Source: an uncultured Clostridia bacterium (GTDB lineage Bacteria > Bacillota > Clostridia > Lachnospirales > Anaerotignaceae). From it: 64,000 nucleotides of DNA. The stretch is taken from positions 329,185 through 393,184 of the forward strand of contig CABSIK010000001.1 in assembly GCA_902477755.1 (NCBI GenBank). The letters are read 5' to 3'. Positions 23,424 to 32,480 of the stretch are shown here, in pieces. How positions within the stretch are numbered: the first letter of the stretch is position 1; the number at the start of each line of letters is the position of its first letter. The notes under the pieces are model-generated. The model was not told where the DNA came from, ran no database searches, and saw only the letters and a program-made list of their open reading frames with translations. Position numbers and translations under genes: made by a program.

Positions 23424-25655
23424 TTATACCGCTTCATGGAATGTACGCATGATCACTTCACGCTGCTGATCTTTAGACAAACGATTGAAATTCACTGCAT
23501 AACCAGAAACACGAATGGTCAGTGTTGGATATTTTTCAGGATGCTCCATAGCATCCAACAAAATTTCCCTGTTCATTACATTAACATTCAAATGATGAGC
23601 ACCCTGATAGAAATAGCCATCCAGAATATGGATCAGATTCTCAATGCGCTGTGTTTCATCTTTTCCCAAAGCGTCAGGAACGATGGAGAATGTATTGGAA
23701 ACACCATCCTGACATACATTTCTGTATGGAATTTTCGCAACAGAATTTAAAGAAGCCAGTGCGCCATTTTCGTCTCTGCCATGCATGGGGTTTGCACCAG
23801 GTGCCAATGGTTCTCCATGTTTTCTGCCGTCAGGTGTTGTACCTGTCTTTTTGCCATACATTACATTACTTGTGATTGTCAGAGCAGACAATGTATGTTT
23901 TGCATTACGGTAAATGGGATGTTTCTTCAATGCGTTGGAGAAATATACTGCCACTTCCACTGCCAACTCATCCACACGGTCGTCATCATTGCCGTATTTA
24001 GGGAAATCCCCTTCCACGTTGAAATCTACGGTCACACCATTTTCATCACGCACAGGAGTTACTTTGGCAAATTTGATGGCAGAAAGAGAGTCTGCCATAA
24101 CGGAAATACCTGCCATGCCAAAGGCAGTCAGTCGTTCCACATTGCCGTCATGCAATGCCATCTGGCTTGCTTCGTATGCATATTTATCATGCATATAGTG
24201 GATGATGTTAATGGTATCTACATAAAGCTCCGCAACATAATCCAGTACCTTTTTGTAACGATCCCAAACTTCATCAAAATCCAGCACATCATTTTTCAAT
24301 GGTTCAATACCGGGCACTACCGGCACTTTCTGCAGTTCATCCACACCAGCATTCAATGCCATCAGCAGAGATTTTGCCAGATTTGCTCTTGCACCGAAAA
24401 ACTGCATCTGTTTGCCTACACGCATAGCAGATACACAGCAGGAAATAGCATAATCATCACCATAAAGAGGACGCATAACATCATCATTTTCATACTGGAT
24501 AGAGTCTGTCAAAATACTCATTTTCGCACAATATTTCTTAAACTCTTCAGGAAGATCTCTGCTCCACAGCACCGTCATATTGGGTTCCGGCGCCGTTCCC
24601 AGATTGGTCAGGGTATGCAGATAACGAAAAGAATTTTTCGTAACTAGAGGCTTGCCATTGATGCCGACACCGCCGATAGCTTCTGTCACCCAAGTAGGAT
24701 CACCACCAAAAAGTTCGTTATATTCCGGTGTTCTCAGGTGACGCACCAATCTTAATTTGATAATGAACTGGTCGATCAGCTCCTGCGCTTCTTTTTCTGT
24801 GATAACACCATTTTTCAAATCTCTTTCGATGTAAATATCAAGGAATGTGGAGGTACGTCCCAAAGAAATTGCCGCACCATTGTTTTCTTTTACCCCTGCC
24901 AGATATGCCATATACAAGAATTGTACAGCTTCTTTGGCATTTTTTGCAGGTTCGCTGAGATCCACACCATATTTCATGGCCATAGATTTCATTTCTTTCA
25001 GCGCCTGAATCTGCATGCTGATTTCTTCTCTTAAACGAATTCTTTCGTCTGTCATAGGGCCATCGAAAGCATCCTGTTCTTTCTCTTTTTCACCAATAAG
25101 GAAATCCACACCATACAGAGCAACCCTTCTGTAATCCCCAATGACACGGCCGCGGCCATAAGCGTCAGGCAGACCCGTCAGAAGGCCCACATGTCTTGCC
25201 ACCTTTGTTCTCTTGGGATAAGCATCAAATACACCTTCGTTATGGGTTTTCCGATAAGCATGGAAGTCTTTTTCTAACTGAGGATTCAGTTCATAGCCAT
25301 ACTGCTCCAGCGCGCTTTTTGCCATTTTCATGCCGCCATAAAGATTTACAATCCGCTTCAAAGGCGCGTCTGTCTGCAATCCTACGATAACTTCATTTTC
25401 CTGATCAATATATCCCGGTGCAAAATTGTCAATACCGGATACGATATTGGTTTCTACGTCCAGAATCCCCTTCTTCATTTCTTCCAAAATCAATTCGTGG
25501 CATTTATCCCATACTTTCTGGGTTTTATCTGTAACTCCTTCCAAGAAAGTGTCATCACCTTCATAAAGGGTATAATTCTTCTGAATAAAGTTTCTGACAT
25601 CAATTTCTTTTGTCCATTTTCCTGTCTGAAAACCCTGCCAAGCTGTTGTATTCAT
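23424..25655 (-). CDS. pflB: Formate C-acetyltransferase (pyruvate formate-lyase)
   Basis: Glycyl-radical enzyme that splits pyruvate with CoA into acetyl-CoA and formate, central to anaerobic fermentation. The 743-residue product has the active-site Cys pair in ISCCVSAMRVGKQMQFFGAR and the radical glycine (about G718) in TIRVSGYAVNF. ATG 25655 (MNTTAWQGF) agrees with family length; the longest frame adds eight residues. It follows pflA by 27 bases, the reverse of the usual pflB-pflA order. Control is by the upstream ZTP riboswitch and promoter. Confidence 0.97.
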   Translation of the reverse strand: MNTTAWQGFQTGKWTKEIDVRNFIQKNYTLYEGDDTFLEGVTDKTQKVWDKCHELILEEMKKGILDVETNIVSGIDNFAPGYIDQENEVIVGLQTDAPLKRIVNLYGGMKMAKSALEQYGYELNPQLEKDFHAYRKTHNEGVFDAYPKRTKVARHVGLLTGLPDAYGRGRVIGDYRRVALYGVDFLIGEKEKEQDAFDGPMTDERIRLREEISMQIQALKEMKSMAMKYGVDLSEPAKNAKEAVQFLYMAYLAGVKENNGAAISLGRTSTFLDIYIERDLKNGVITEKEAQELIDQFIIKLRLVRHLRTPEYNELFGGDPTWVTEAIGGVGINGKPLVTKNSFRYLHTLTNLGTAPEPNMTVLWSRDLPEEFKKYCAKMSILTDSIQYENDDVMRPLYGDDYAISCCVSAMRVGKQMQFFGARANLAKSLLMALNAGVDELQKVPVVPGIEPLKNDVLDFDEVWDRYKKVLDYVAELYVDTINIIHYMHDKYAYEASQMALHDGNVERLTAFGMAGISVMADSLSAIKFAKVTPVRDENGVTVDFNVEGDFPKYGNDDDRVDELAVEVAVYFSNALKKHPIYRNAKHTLSALTITSNVMYGKKTGTTPDGRKHGEPLAPGANPMHGRDENGALASLNSVAKIPYRNVCQDGVSNTFSIVPDALGKDETQRIENLIHILDGYFYQGAHHLNVNVMNREILLDAMEHPEKYPTLTIRVSGYAVNFNRLSKDQQREVIMRTFHEAV

Positions 25656-25682
25656 ATCTGCGTCATCCTTTCTAACCACATG

Positions 25683-26396
25683 TTATGCAATCATTTCCGT
25701 CAACAAATCCTGAAGATACTGTAATTTTTCTTTTTCCATAGGCGGAACGCCTTCCAGAGAATAGGGAATGCCTAAGGCATGATACTTTTCCACACCCATG
25801 GTATGATAAGGCAAAAGCTCTACTTTCTGCACATTGGGGATTGTCTTGATTATCTCCCCCAATTGCCTGATATGTGCTTCCTCATCAGTCCATCCAGGCA
25901 CCACCACATGTCTAATCCAAAGAGGAATTTCCTTTGCTTTGACTGCTTCCAAAAACGTTTCTGCAACAGAAATCTTTCCTTCTGTCAGCTCATGATATTT
26001 CTCTGGCACTATATGCTTGATGTCAAAGATCACCAAATCTGTGTAATCCAGCAATGCATCATAGCTGCCATTTCCATATCCAGCTGTATCCAGACAAGTG
26101 GAAATATTTTCTGCTTTGCAGGCTTTGAACAATTCTGTTACAAAGTCCACCTGCAGCAAAGGTTCCCCACCAGAACAAGTAACACCGCCATTTTTTCCAT
26201 AATAGGGTCGGTAACGTTTCAGCATCTTCATAATTTCAGTTACTTCCATTTCTTTTCCGCTGGAAAGCTGCCATGTATCAGGATTATGGCAGTATCGGCA
26301 CCGCAGACGGCACCCCTGCAAAAAAAGAACAGTACGGATTCCAGGTCCATCCACAAGTCCCATAGACTCAATGGAATGGATTTTTCCTGCTTGCAT
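25683..26396 (-). CDS. pflA: Pyruvate formate-lyase activating enzyme
   Basis: Radical SAM enzyme that installs the glycyl radical on PFL. The 237-residue product has the CxxxCxxC cluster motif (Cys29, 33, 36 in GCRLRCRYCHNPD) and the SAM-binding GGVTCSGGEPLLQ. ATG 26396 follows AGAGGTGATG; the longer frame runs back through the riboswitch and is not real. It is the first gene after the ZTP riboswitch, so it is expressed with pflB from the promoter at 26541-26569. Confidence 0.96.
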   Translation of the reverse strand: MQAGKIHSIESMGLVDGPGIRTVLFLQGCRLRCRYCHNPDTWQLSSGKEMEVTEIMKMLKRYRPYYGKNGGVTCSGGEPLLQVDFVTELFKACKAENISTCLDTAGYGNGSYDALLDYTDLVIFDIKHIVPEKYHELTEGKISVAETFLEAVKAKEIPLWIRHVVVPGWTDEEAHIRQLGEIIKTIPNVQKVELLPYHTMGVEKYHALGIPYSLEGVPPMEKEKLQYLQDLLTEMIA

Positions 26397-26430
26397 ATCA
26401 TCACCTCTTTCTATCCAATTTTTTGAAATA

Positions 26431-26527
26431 GAAAAAGCCGCACGCCCGGGCTTTTCCTGCCCAGACGGTCGGCTTGCGGTAACGATTATACTCCATGTGG
26501 TTAGATCCACGATTCCGTCAGTCATAT
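26431..26527 (-). ncRNA. ZTP (pfl-motif) riboswitch with terminator
   Basis: Minus strand, between the pfl promoter and pflA. The 5' half has TGACTGACGG (from 26524) and CATGGAGT; the 3' half has the signature CCGACCGTCTGGGC (from 26472). The same segment forms the 5' arm of a 15-position terminator stem (26473-26431) with 3' arm GCCCGGGCGTGCGGC and a T run. Binding of ZMP/ZTP should hold the aptamer pseudoknot and prevent termination, turning pflAB on when one-carbon folate is short. This is the classic gene context in which the pfl RNA motif was named. Confidence 0.88.
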
Positions 26528-26540
26528 AATCCACAAAACG

Positions 26541-26569
26541 ATAGTAGCACACTTTATTTCAGGTGTCAA
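26541..26569 (-). promoter_or_regulatory. Promoter of pflA-pflB
   Basis: TTGACA (26564-26569), exactly 17 bases, TACTAT (26541-26546). The AT-rich region upstream has TTGTGA-like half-sites (near 26597 and 26648) that could be Rex or CRP-family sites, but no full palindrome is seen. Confidence 0.85.
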
Positions 26570-26670
26570 ATGGAAATCTTTACAATTTTGTTTTTTTCAC
26601 AAAGAATATTGTTTTTTATGAAAAACATTTTGTTTCGTTCTGTTTTGTGATAAACTTATAAATCTTCCAA

Positions 26671-27340
26671 TCAGGGCCACCGGCTTAGCCGATGGTTTAC
26701 TCTGCCCCTAGAAGGAGCCATTACCAGCTGCGCTTACAAGCGCGTTGAAAGTCCGCCCAAATCCCCTACTTTCTCAACTGCTGCCCTTGGCAGCTATTTT
26801 TATTTGTTTCCTTTTACTTTTTCACCCGTGAACGGGTCAATGTACTCACTTAAACTAATTTGATCTGCCACCCAATCTTCTTTTAATTGATTGTTGATAT
26901 ATTCCCGGATCTTTTTTGTATTCTTTCCTACTGTATCTACATAATATCCGATACACCAAAATGTTCTATTCCCATACTTATATTTTAAGTTTGCATGCCT
27001 ATCAAATATAATCAGAGAACTTTTTCCTTTCAAATATACAACAATATCTGATACACTGTATTTTGGGGTGGTATGCGAATCAGCATATGTATATGATCTG
27101 AACAACATTCTGCTGCTATGATTTCTATTCCTTTTCTTTCGCATAATTCTCTAAGAATTTTTCCTATTTCAGCTTTCATTTTTCCGTATATTACCTGCCT
27201 TCTATACTTTGGTGCAAATACAATATGATATTTACATTCCCAACTCGTATGTGCTAAACTATTCATATAAAAACCCCCTATGCTTTCTTGTGTCTTGGCA
27301 GACTCAAGAAAGCATAGGGGGTTTTTGTTGGATTCACCAA
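26671..27340 (-). mobile_element. IS200-like element, copy 1 (inactive)
   Basis: About 670 bases nearly identical to the element at 44697-45417. The left end has the hairpin region CACCGGCTTAGCCGATGG and the shared block CTCTGCCCCTAGAAGG. The right end has the CTATGCTTTCTTG stem and ends at TTGGATTCACCAA. Relative to copy 2 it lacks roughly 50 bases near the right end, including the CCCCCGGC hairpin, and its transposase is frameshifted. It sits between the pfl promoter region and the mannitol operon. Confidence 0.85.
26800..27266 (-). pseudogene. tnpA: IS200-type transposase TnpA, frameshifted
   Basis: Compared with the intact 154-residue copy at 44825-45289, two extra bases in the run near 27065 shift the frame after HIHMLIRIPP. 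The N-terminal part ends after a wrong tail, and the remainder (KGKSSLIIFDRH, GYYVDTVGKN) is in another frame. The HUH pair HIH and the catalytic Tyr region are still readable. One of the Cys-Pro positions has become Cys-Ser. The protein cannot be made as one chain. Confidence 0.88.
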
Positions 27341-27342
27341 CT

Positions 27343-27376
27343 AAAAAGGATAACCCTTCCGCAGAAAGGTTATCCT
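27343..27376 (-). terminator. Terminator of the mannitol/PTS operon
   Basis: Minus strand: AGGATAACC pairs with GGTTATCCT around a 12-base loop, followed by TTTTTAG, 19 bases after the ptsI stop. Confidence 0.88.
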
Positions 27377-27394
27377 CATTCAGATTTTCACAAT

Positions 27395-29080
27395 TTATTC
27401 TTTTTCCAGTATTTCACGAACTTCCGCAATGGTAGATTTTTTGCAGATTTCATCAGCCAGAGCCTGACAATGTTCATAGTTCAGATGTCTAATCTGGTAG
27501 CGAACTGCTGCGATTTCAGAAGCAGCCATACTGAATTCATTCAGCCCCATACCCAGCAGGATGGGAACTGCTTTTTCATCACTTGCAAATTCGCCGCACA
27601 TACCAACCAGCTTATCATATTTATGACCAGCCTGAATAACAGTACGGATGGCACGCAGCACCGCAGGATGGAAAGAATTGTACAGACGCGCAATTTTCTG
27701 ATTGCCTCTGTCTACTGCCAGCAGATACTGGGTCAGATCGTTTGTACCGATACTAAAGAAATCAACAACCTTTGCCAGATCTTCTGCACAAAGAACAGCC
27801 GCAGGTGTTTCGATCATGATACCAGTCTGAATGCTGTCGTTGAAAGGAATGTTATCTCGACGCAGTTCATCTTTACACTCCTGTAAAATCGCGTTTGCTG
27901 CCATAAATTCGTCTACAGAAATGATCATGGGATACATGATACGGATATCACCATACGCGCTGGCACGCAGGATAGCACGAAGCTGTGTTTTGAACACATC
28001 TTTCAGATCCAGAGAGATACGGATGGCTCTCCAGCCCAAGAAAGGATTTTCTTCCTCATCGAATTTGTAATAAGAAAGCTCTTTATCGCCGCCAATATCC
28101 AGTGTACGGATGATAACGGGATGTTTCATGGTTTCAATAGCTTTTTTATAAGCGTCATACTGTTCCTGTTCTGTAGGGAATTTGGTGTTTTCCATATACA
28201 GGAACTCACTGCGGAACAGACCAATGCCTTCTGCACCACGGGTAACGGCATTTTCCACATCCACAATACTGCCTACGTTTGCAAACAGTTCCACGGTTCT
28301 GCCGTCTGTGGTTGTAGCAGGCAGATTGTTCATGCTTTCAAATTCTGCCTTCATAGCCTTATATTCTGCCGCTTTTTTCCGGTATGCTTCTTTGGTTTTT
28401 TCATCGGGATTGACAATGATTTCTTTCCCTACTGCATCCAGAATGATATAATCTTCATTTGTCACATTTTTGCGAAATTCAGCTACGCCCACAAAAGCAG
28501 GGATTTCCATGCTTCTTGCCATAATGGAAACGTGGCTGGTGACGCCGCCGGCTTCTGTAATAAAGCCTTTGATATAACGGAAATCCATGTTTGCTGTATC
28601 AGAAGGCGCCAGATCTTCTGCAACAACAATCACATCTTCGTTGATGCCTTCAAAAGGATTGCTCTTGATGCCCTTCAGCCCACACATGATACGTTTGCAA
28701 ACGTCTTTGATGTCAGCAGCTCTTTCTCTGAGATACTCGTCTTCCAGACTTTCAAACATGGTGACGATTTCCGCAACGGTTTCTTCGAGAGCAAGCTGTG
28801 CATTTTTGTTTTCACTGTTGATTTTCAGTTCCACAGAATCATGGAGCACTGTGTCTTCTGCAACATCCAAATGTGCCGCAAAAATCTCGGAATCCTTTGC
28901 CAGAACCCGCAGATCTTCCACCGCTTCCTTCACTGCTTTCTGAAATTTCAGCCATTCCATTTCTCTTTCGGAATCTTTAATGCTTCTTGTATCAGCTGTC
29001 AAATCTTCCTGAACAGCTACAAAGGCTTTTCCCATAACAATGCCTTTGGATGCTGCCTTTGCCACAGTATATGTCTTCAT
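27395..29080 (-). CDS. ptsI: Phosphoenolpyruvate-protein phosphotransferase (enzyme I)
   Basis: First phosphotransfer protein of the PTS; takes phosphate from PEP and passes it to HPr. The 561-residue product has the phospho-His183 in GGVTSHVSIMARS, the PEP-binding FRSEFLYM and TLDIGGDKEL segments, and the C-terminal active-site Cys in GMCGEFASDE. ATG 29080 is 11 bases after GGGGAG; the GTG at 29092 overlaps that site. It is the last gene of the operon that starts with mtlR, an unusual place for a general PTS gene. Confidence 0.96.
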   Translation of the reverse strand: MKTYTVAKAASKGIVMGKAFVAVQEDLTADTRSIKDSEREMEWLKFQKAVKEAVEDLRVLAKDSEIFAAHLDVAEDTVLHDSVELKINSENKNAQLALEETVAEIVTMFESLEDEYLRERAADIKDVCKRIMCGLKGIKSNPFEGINEDVIVVAEDLAPSDTANMDFRYIKGFITEAGGVTSHVSIMARSMEIPAFVGVAEFRKNVTNEDYIILDAVGKEIIVNPDEKTKEAYRKKAAEYKAMKAEFESMNNLPATTTDGRTVELFANVGSIVDVENAVTRGAEGIGLFRSEFLYMENTKFPTEQEQYDAYKKAIETMKHPVIIRTLDIGGDKELSYYKFDEEENPFLGWRAIRISLDLKDVFKTQLRAILRASAYGDIRIMYPMIISVDEFMAANAILQECKDELRRDNIPFNDSIQTGIMIETPAAVLCAEDLAKVVDFFSIGTNDLTQYLLAVDRGNQKIARLYNSFHPAVLRAIRTVIQAGHKYDKLVGMCGEFASDEKAVPILLGMGLNEFSMAASEIAAVRYQIRHLNYEHCQALADEICKKSTIAEVREILEKE

Positions 29081-29115
29081 CAATTTGCTCACTCCCCTTC
29101 ACCGTTTTTCTTTTC

Positions 29116-29376
29116 TTAGTCTTCCAGTTCTGCAATGAATTTTACAACGGCTTCTACTGCTGCTGCTTCATCTTCACCTTCTGCGATAACTTCCAGTTCT
29201 GTACCTGTTTTTACACCCAGTGTCAGTACATGGATAATGCTTGCTGCGCTGACTTTCTTTTCGCCGTTGGACAGGAAAATTTTGCTGTTGTAATTTTTGC
29301 AGAACGCAACCAGATTGGATGCAGGACGAGCATGCAGACCTGTTTTATTTGTAACAACTACTTTTTTAGATACCAT
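29116..29376 (-). CDS. ptsH: Phosphocarrier protein HPr
   Basis: The 86-residue HPr carries phosphate from enzyme I to sugar-specific EIIA domains. His15 lies in TGLHARPAS and the regulatory Ser46 in SAASIIHVLTLG, the site of HPr kinase in Firmicutes, so it can also act with CcpA in carbon catabolite control. It lies between mtlD and ptsI with gaps of about 35 bases, inside the mannitol operon. Confidence 0.97.
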   Translation of the reverse strand: MVSKKVVVTNKTGLHARPASNLVAFCKNYNSKIFLSNGEKKVSAASIIHVLTLGVKTGTELEVIAEGEDEAAAVEAVVKFIAELED

Positions 29377-29410
29377 AATATTTTTTCTCCTTTTTCTTTA
29401 ATATTATATC

Positions 29411-30562
29411 TTACAGATACGCTTTTATATTATCATACTTTTCTACTACTTTGTCCAGAATTGCCGCATCTGTTACGCCGGAAATTTCGGAAAAAGCAGC
29501 GCGAACGCCATTATCTTTGATCTTTGCCTGAAGTTCCACACTCTGCTGATCTGCGGCATTATCATAATGCAGTGCTGCGCCGATACCGATAAGCAGATGT
29601 TCTACGGGCAGACCATAACCAACAGCTGTCATCATAGGTTTTACCAGACGGTCTGTTGCACTCAGTTTACGCAGAGGTTCTCTGCCAACGCGTGCAACAT
29701 CGTCTTCCAGATAATGATTGCGGAAACGGCCGATGATCTTTTCGATATAAGCCATATGTGCTTCTTTATCGAAACCATATTTTTCGATAAGACCTGCACC
29801 GCTTTCCTGCATAGCTGCTTTTACAGTTTCGTAGATTTTTTCATCACCAATGCTTTCATCTACAGTGTGGTAACCTTTCAGATAACCCAGATAAGAAGTA
29901 ATGGCATGTCCTGTATTGAGTGTAAACAGTTTTCTTTCAATATATGCCATCAAATTGTCTGCCAGATTCATGCCTTTGATCGCAGGGATTTCGCCTTTAA
30001 AAGAAGCCTGTTCCACGTTCCATTCATAGTAGTTTTCCACAACTACATCAATGAAGTTTTCGCTCTTTACAGGAGGAACAATACGGTCTACGGAACAATC
30101 TGGGAAGCCAACATACTGGTCAGCATAGGCTTTCCCTTTTTCATCCAGAATGTCATAAACAGCTGCTTTCAGCTGAGAACTTGCTTTAATCGCATTTTCG
30201 CAGGCAATGATATTCAGACAGTCTGTAATGCCTCTTTCCATACGCAGAGTGATGCCTTTTGCAATGGCAGGTGCAATTCTAGGCAGAACCACCAAACCTA
30301 CTGCTGTTGTGATCACTTCAGCCTGCGCAATTTCTTCCAGAACTGCATCTGTTGTAGAATTTACACCACTGATGTTTGTGATCTTTTCTTCTCTACAGGT
30401 AACATCCATTACATGTACTGTATAAGTGCCATCTGCATTGATTTTATCAATGACAGCTTCGTTTACGTCTGCAAATACCACATGATAACCAGCTTCTGCC
30501 AGCAAAGCCCCAATAAAACCTCTGCCAATATTGCCAGCACCAAATTGAACGGCTTTTTTCAT
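29411..30562 (-). CDS. mtlD: Mannitol-1-phosphate 5-dehydrogenase
   Basis: Oxidises mannitol-1-phosphate to fructose-6-phosphate with NAD+. The 383-residue product has the N-terminal NAD motif AVQFGAGNIGRGFIG and the polyol-dehydrogenase signatures KLFTLNTGHAITSYLGYL and the ARVGREPLRKL block. It follows mtlA after 76 bases that include an intercistronic hairpin. Confidence 0.97.
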   Translation of the reverse strand: MKKAVQFGAGNIGRGFIGALLAEAGYHVVFADVNEAVIDKINADGTYTVHVMDVTCREEKITNISGVNSTTDAVLEEIAQAEVITTAVGLVVLPRIAPAIAKGITLRMERGITDCLNIIACENAIKASSQLKAAVYDILDEKGKAYADQYVGFPDCSVDRIVPPVKSENFIDVVVENYYEWNVEQASFKGEIPAIKGMNLADNLMAYIERKLFTLNTGHAITSYLGYLKGYHTVDESIGDEKIYETVKAAMQESGAGLIEKYGFDKEAHMAYIEKIIGRFRNHYLEDDVARVGREPLRKLSATDRLVKPMMTAVGYGLPVEHLLIGIGAALHYDNAADQQSVELQAKIKDNGVRAAFSEISGVTDAAILDKVVEKYDNIKAYL

Positions 30563-30584
30563 TCCAAATTCCTCCTCCCGGACA

Positions 30585-30614
30585 AGCCGGCCGCAGTATC
30601 CACCACAGCCGGCT
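30585..30614 (-). other. Intercistronic hairpin between mtlA and mtlD
   Basis: AGCCGGC and GCCGGCT, 16 bases apart, can form a GC-rich stem without a T run. It may be an mRNA processing or stabilising element; it is not a terminator. Confidence 0.5.
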
Positions 30615-30638
30615 GTAACATCCGTCTTACCTTCTCAA

Positions 30639-32480
30639 TTATTGAAACATTTTCAGAATTTCTTCCGGAGTTGTTGCTTTTTTCAGTTTATCCAGATTTT
30701 CTTCTTCTTCAATGACAGTACCGATTTTTGCCAGCAGATCCAGATGTTCATTGCCAATACCAGCAATGCCGAATACCAGATAAGCTTTTTCATCACCAAA
30801 GTCTACGCCTTCGGGATACTGCAACAATACGATACCTGTTTTCTTTACTTCATCTTTAGCGTTAGATGTGCCATGAGGGATTGCTACACCCAGACCCATG
30901 TATGTGGAAACAGTTTTTTCTCTTTCCAGCATAGCAGGAATATAGCTTTCATTTACATAGCCCAGTTCATGGAGCAGTTTACCAGCGGCTGTAATAGCTT
31001 CTTCTTTGCTTACAGATGCCTGATTGGTTTTGATGCCAGCAGCCACCATAATACCATTGTTTGTTGCCGCTGTTGTTTCTGCTTTTACTTCAGCTGCATG
31101 GTGCTCACCGCCGTTGGCTGCCTTTGCTTCCAAAGATGCAAACAGAGCATCCAGATTGGGGTCGGCCAAGAAGTTGCCAATGGTAATCAGTTCAGCCTGA
31201 GGTGCACTTGCTTTTGCACGATCCTGCAGGACTGCCTGACATACAACTACATCTGCATCAGCAGGAACATTATCTACGGAAGTGTTGATGACTGTGATAC
31301 CCAGATTCAAAGATGCGATTCTGTTTCTGAATTTTGTAGCACCCATTGCGCTGGAGCCCATACCTGCGTCACAAGCGAATACGATTTTCTTGATTTCTCC
31401 GTTTGTTTTTGCCAAGCCTTTTGCTTCAGCTTTCATGTTTTTCATTTTATCTGTTGCTTCATCCAGATTTTTATTGCCAGACAGTTTTACGATAGGAGAT
31501 GCTACCAGGAAAGAAACTGCCGCAGCCAGAACAACACCGATGAGAACTTTCAGTGTTTCACCCTTAGGTGCTACTGCCAGGAACGCAATGATAGAACCAG
31601 GAGAAGCAGGGCCTACCAGACCTGCACCCATAATGCTGTAATAGAAGATTGTTACGATGGATGCTGCGATAGGTGCAATGATAATCACGGGGTTCATCAA
31701 TACATAAGGGAAATAGATTTCATGGATACCGCCAAAGAAGTGGATGATAACCGCACCGGGTGCAGAACTTTTTGTTACTCTGTCTTTAGAGAACATCCAG
31801 TATGCCAGCAGTACGCCCAGACCAGGACCGGGGTTTGCTTCCAGCATGTACATAATAGATTTCCCTGTTTCTGCAGCCTGCTCAATACCAATTGGTGTAA
31901 AAATACCATGGTTGATAGCGTTATTCAGGAACAGTACCTTCGCAGGTTCCACGAAAATTGCTACGAAAGGCAGCAGTTTGTTTGTTACCAGAATTTCAAC
32001 ACCTGCTGTCAGGATTGCAAGAATAGTAGCCATAACAGGCCCAATCAGATAATAGCCAATGATTGCAAGAATCATACCAAAAATCCCAACAGAGAAGTTA
32101 TTTACCAACATTTCAAAGCCGGCAGGAATCTTGCCTTCCACTGCTTTGTCAAACTTTTTGATGATAAAGCCCGCAAAAGGCCCCATTGCCATGGCACCGA
32201 TAAGCATGGTCTGCTCGGAGCCGGCAATAACACCCAATGTTGCAACGGCACCCATAACACCGCCACGGTCACCGCCAACCATTCTACCACCCTGGAATGC
32301 AATCAAAGTGGGAATCAGATATTTCAACATAGGGTCAACCAATGTTGCCAGTCTTTCATTTGGAATCCAACCTGCTTCGATAAACAAAGCCGTAATAAAG
32401 CCCCAAGCAATGAACGCCCCAATATTAGGCATTACCATTGCACTCAGGAATTTCCCGAATTTCTGAATGCTATTTTTCAT
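30639..32480 (-). CDS. mtlA: PTS mannitol transporter EIICBA
   Basis: A 613-residue mannitol permease with all domains fused. EIIC (about 1-335) is polytopic and has GGDRGGVMGAVATLG and GGIHEIYFPYVLMNP. EIIB (about 375-460) has the phospho-Cys in VFACDAGMGSSAMGA. EIIA (about 480-613) has the phospho-His in GVAIPHGTSNAK. It imports and phosphorylates mannitol to mannitol-1-phosphate for MtlD. The start codon shares one base with the mtlR stop. The linker between EIIB and EIIA is Ala/Glu/Thr rich. Confidence 0.96.
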   Translation of the reverse strand: MKNSIQKFGKFLSAMVMPNIGAFIAWGFITALFIEAGWIPNERLATLVDPMLKYLIPTLIAFQGGRMVGGDRGGVMGAVATLGVIAGSEQTMLIGAMAMGPFAGFIIKKFDKAVEGKIPAGFEMLVNNFSVGIFGMILAIIGYYLIGPVMATILAILTAGVEILVTNKLLPFVAIFVEPAKVLFLNNAINHGIFTPIGIEQAAETGKSIMYMLEANPGPGLGVLLAYWMFSKDRVTKSSAPGAVIIHFFGGIHEIYFPYVLMNPVIIIAPIAASIVTIFYYSIMGAGLVGPASPGSIIAFLAVAPKGETLKVLIGVVLAAAVSFLVASPIVKLSGNKNLDEATDKMKNMKAEAKGLAKTNGEIKKIVFACDAGMGSSAMGATKFRNRIASLNLGITVINTSVDNVPADADVVVCQAVLQDRAKASAPQAELITIGNFLADPNLDALFASLEAKAANGGEHHAAEVKAETTAATNNGIMVAAGIKTNQASVSKEEAITAAGKLLHELGYVNESYIPAMLEREKTVSTYMGLGVAIPHGTSNAKDEVKKTGIVLLQYPEGVDFGDEKAYLVFGIAGIGNEHLDLLAKIGTVIEEEENLDKLKKATTPEEILKMFQ

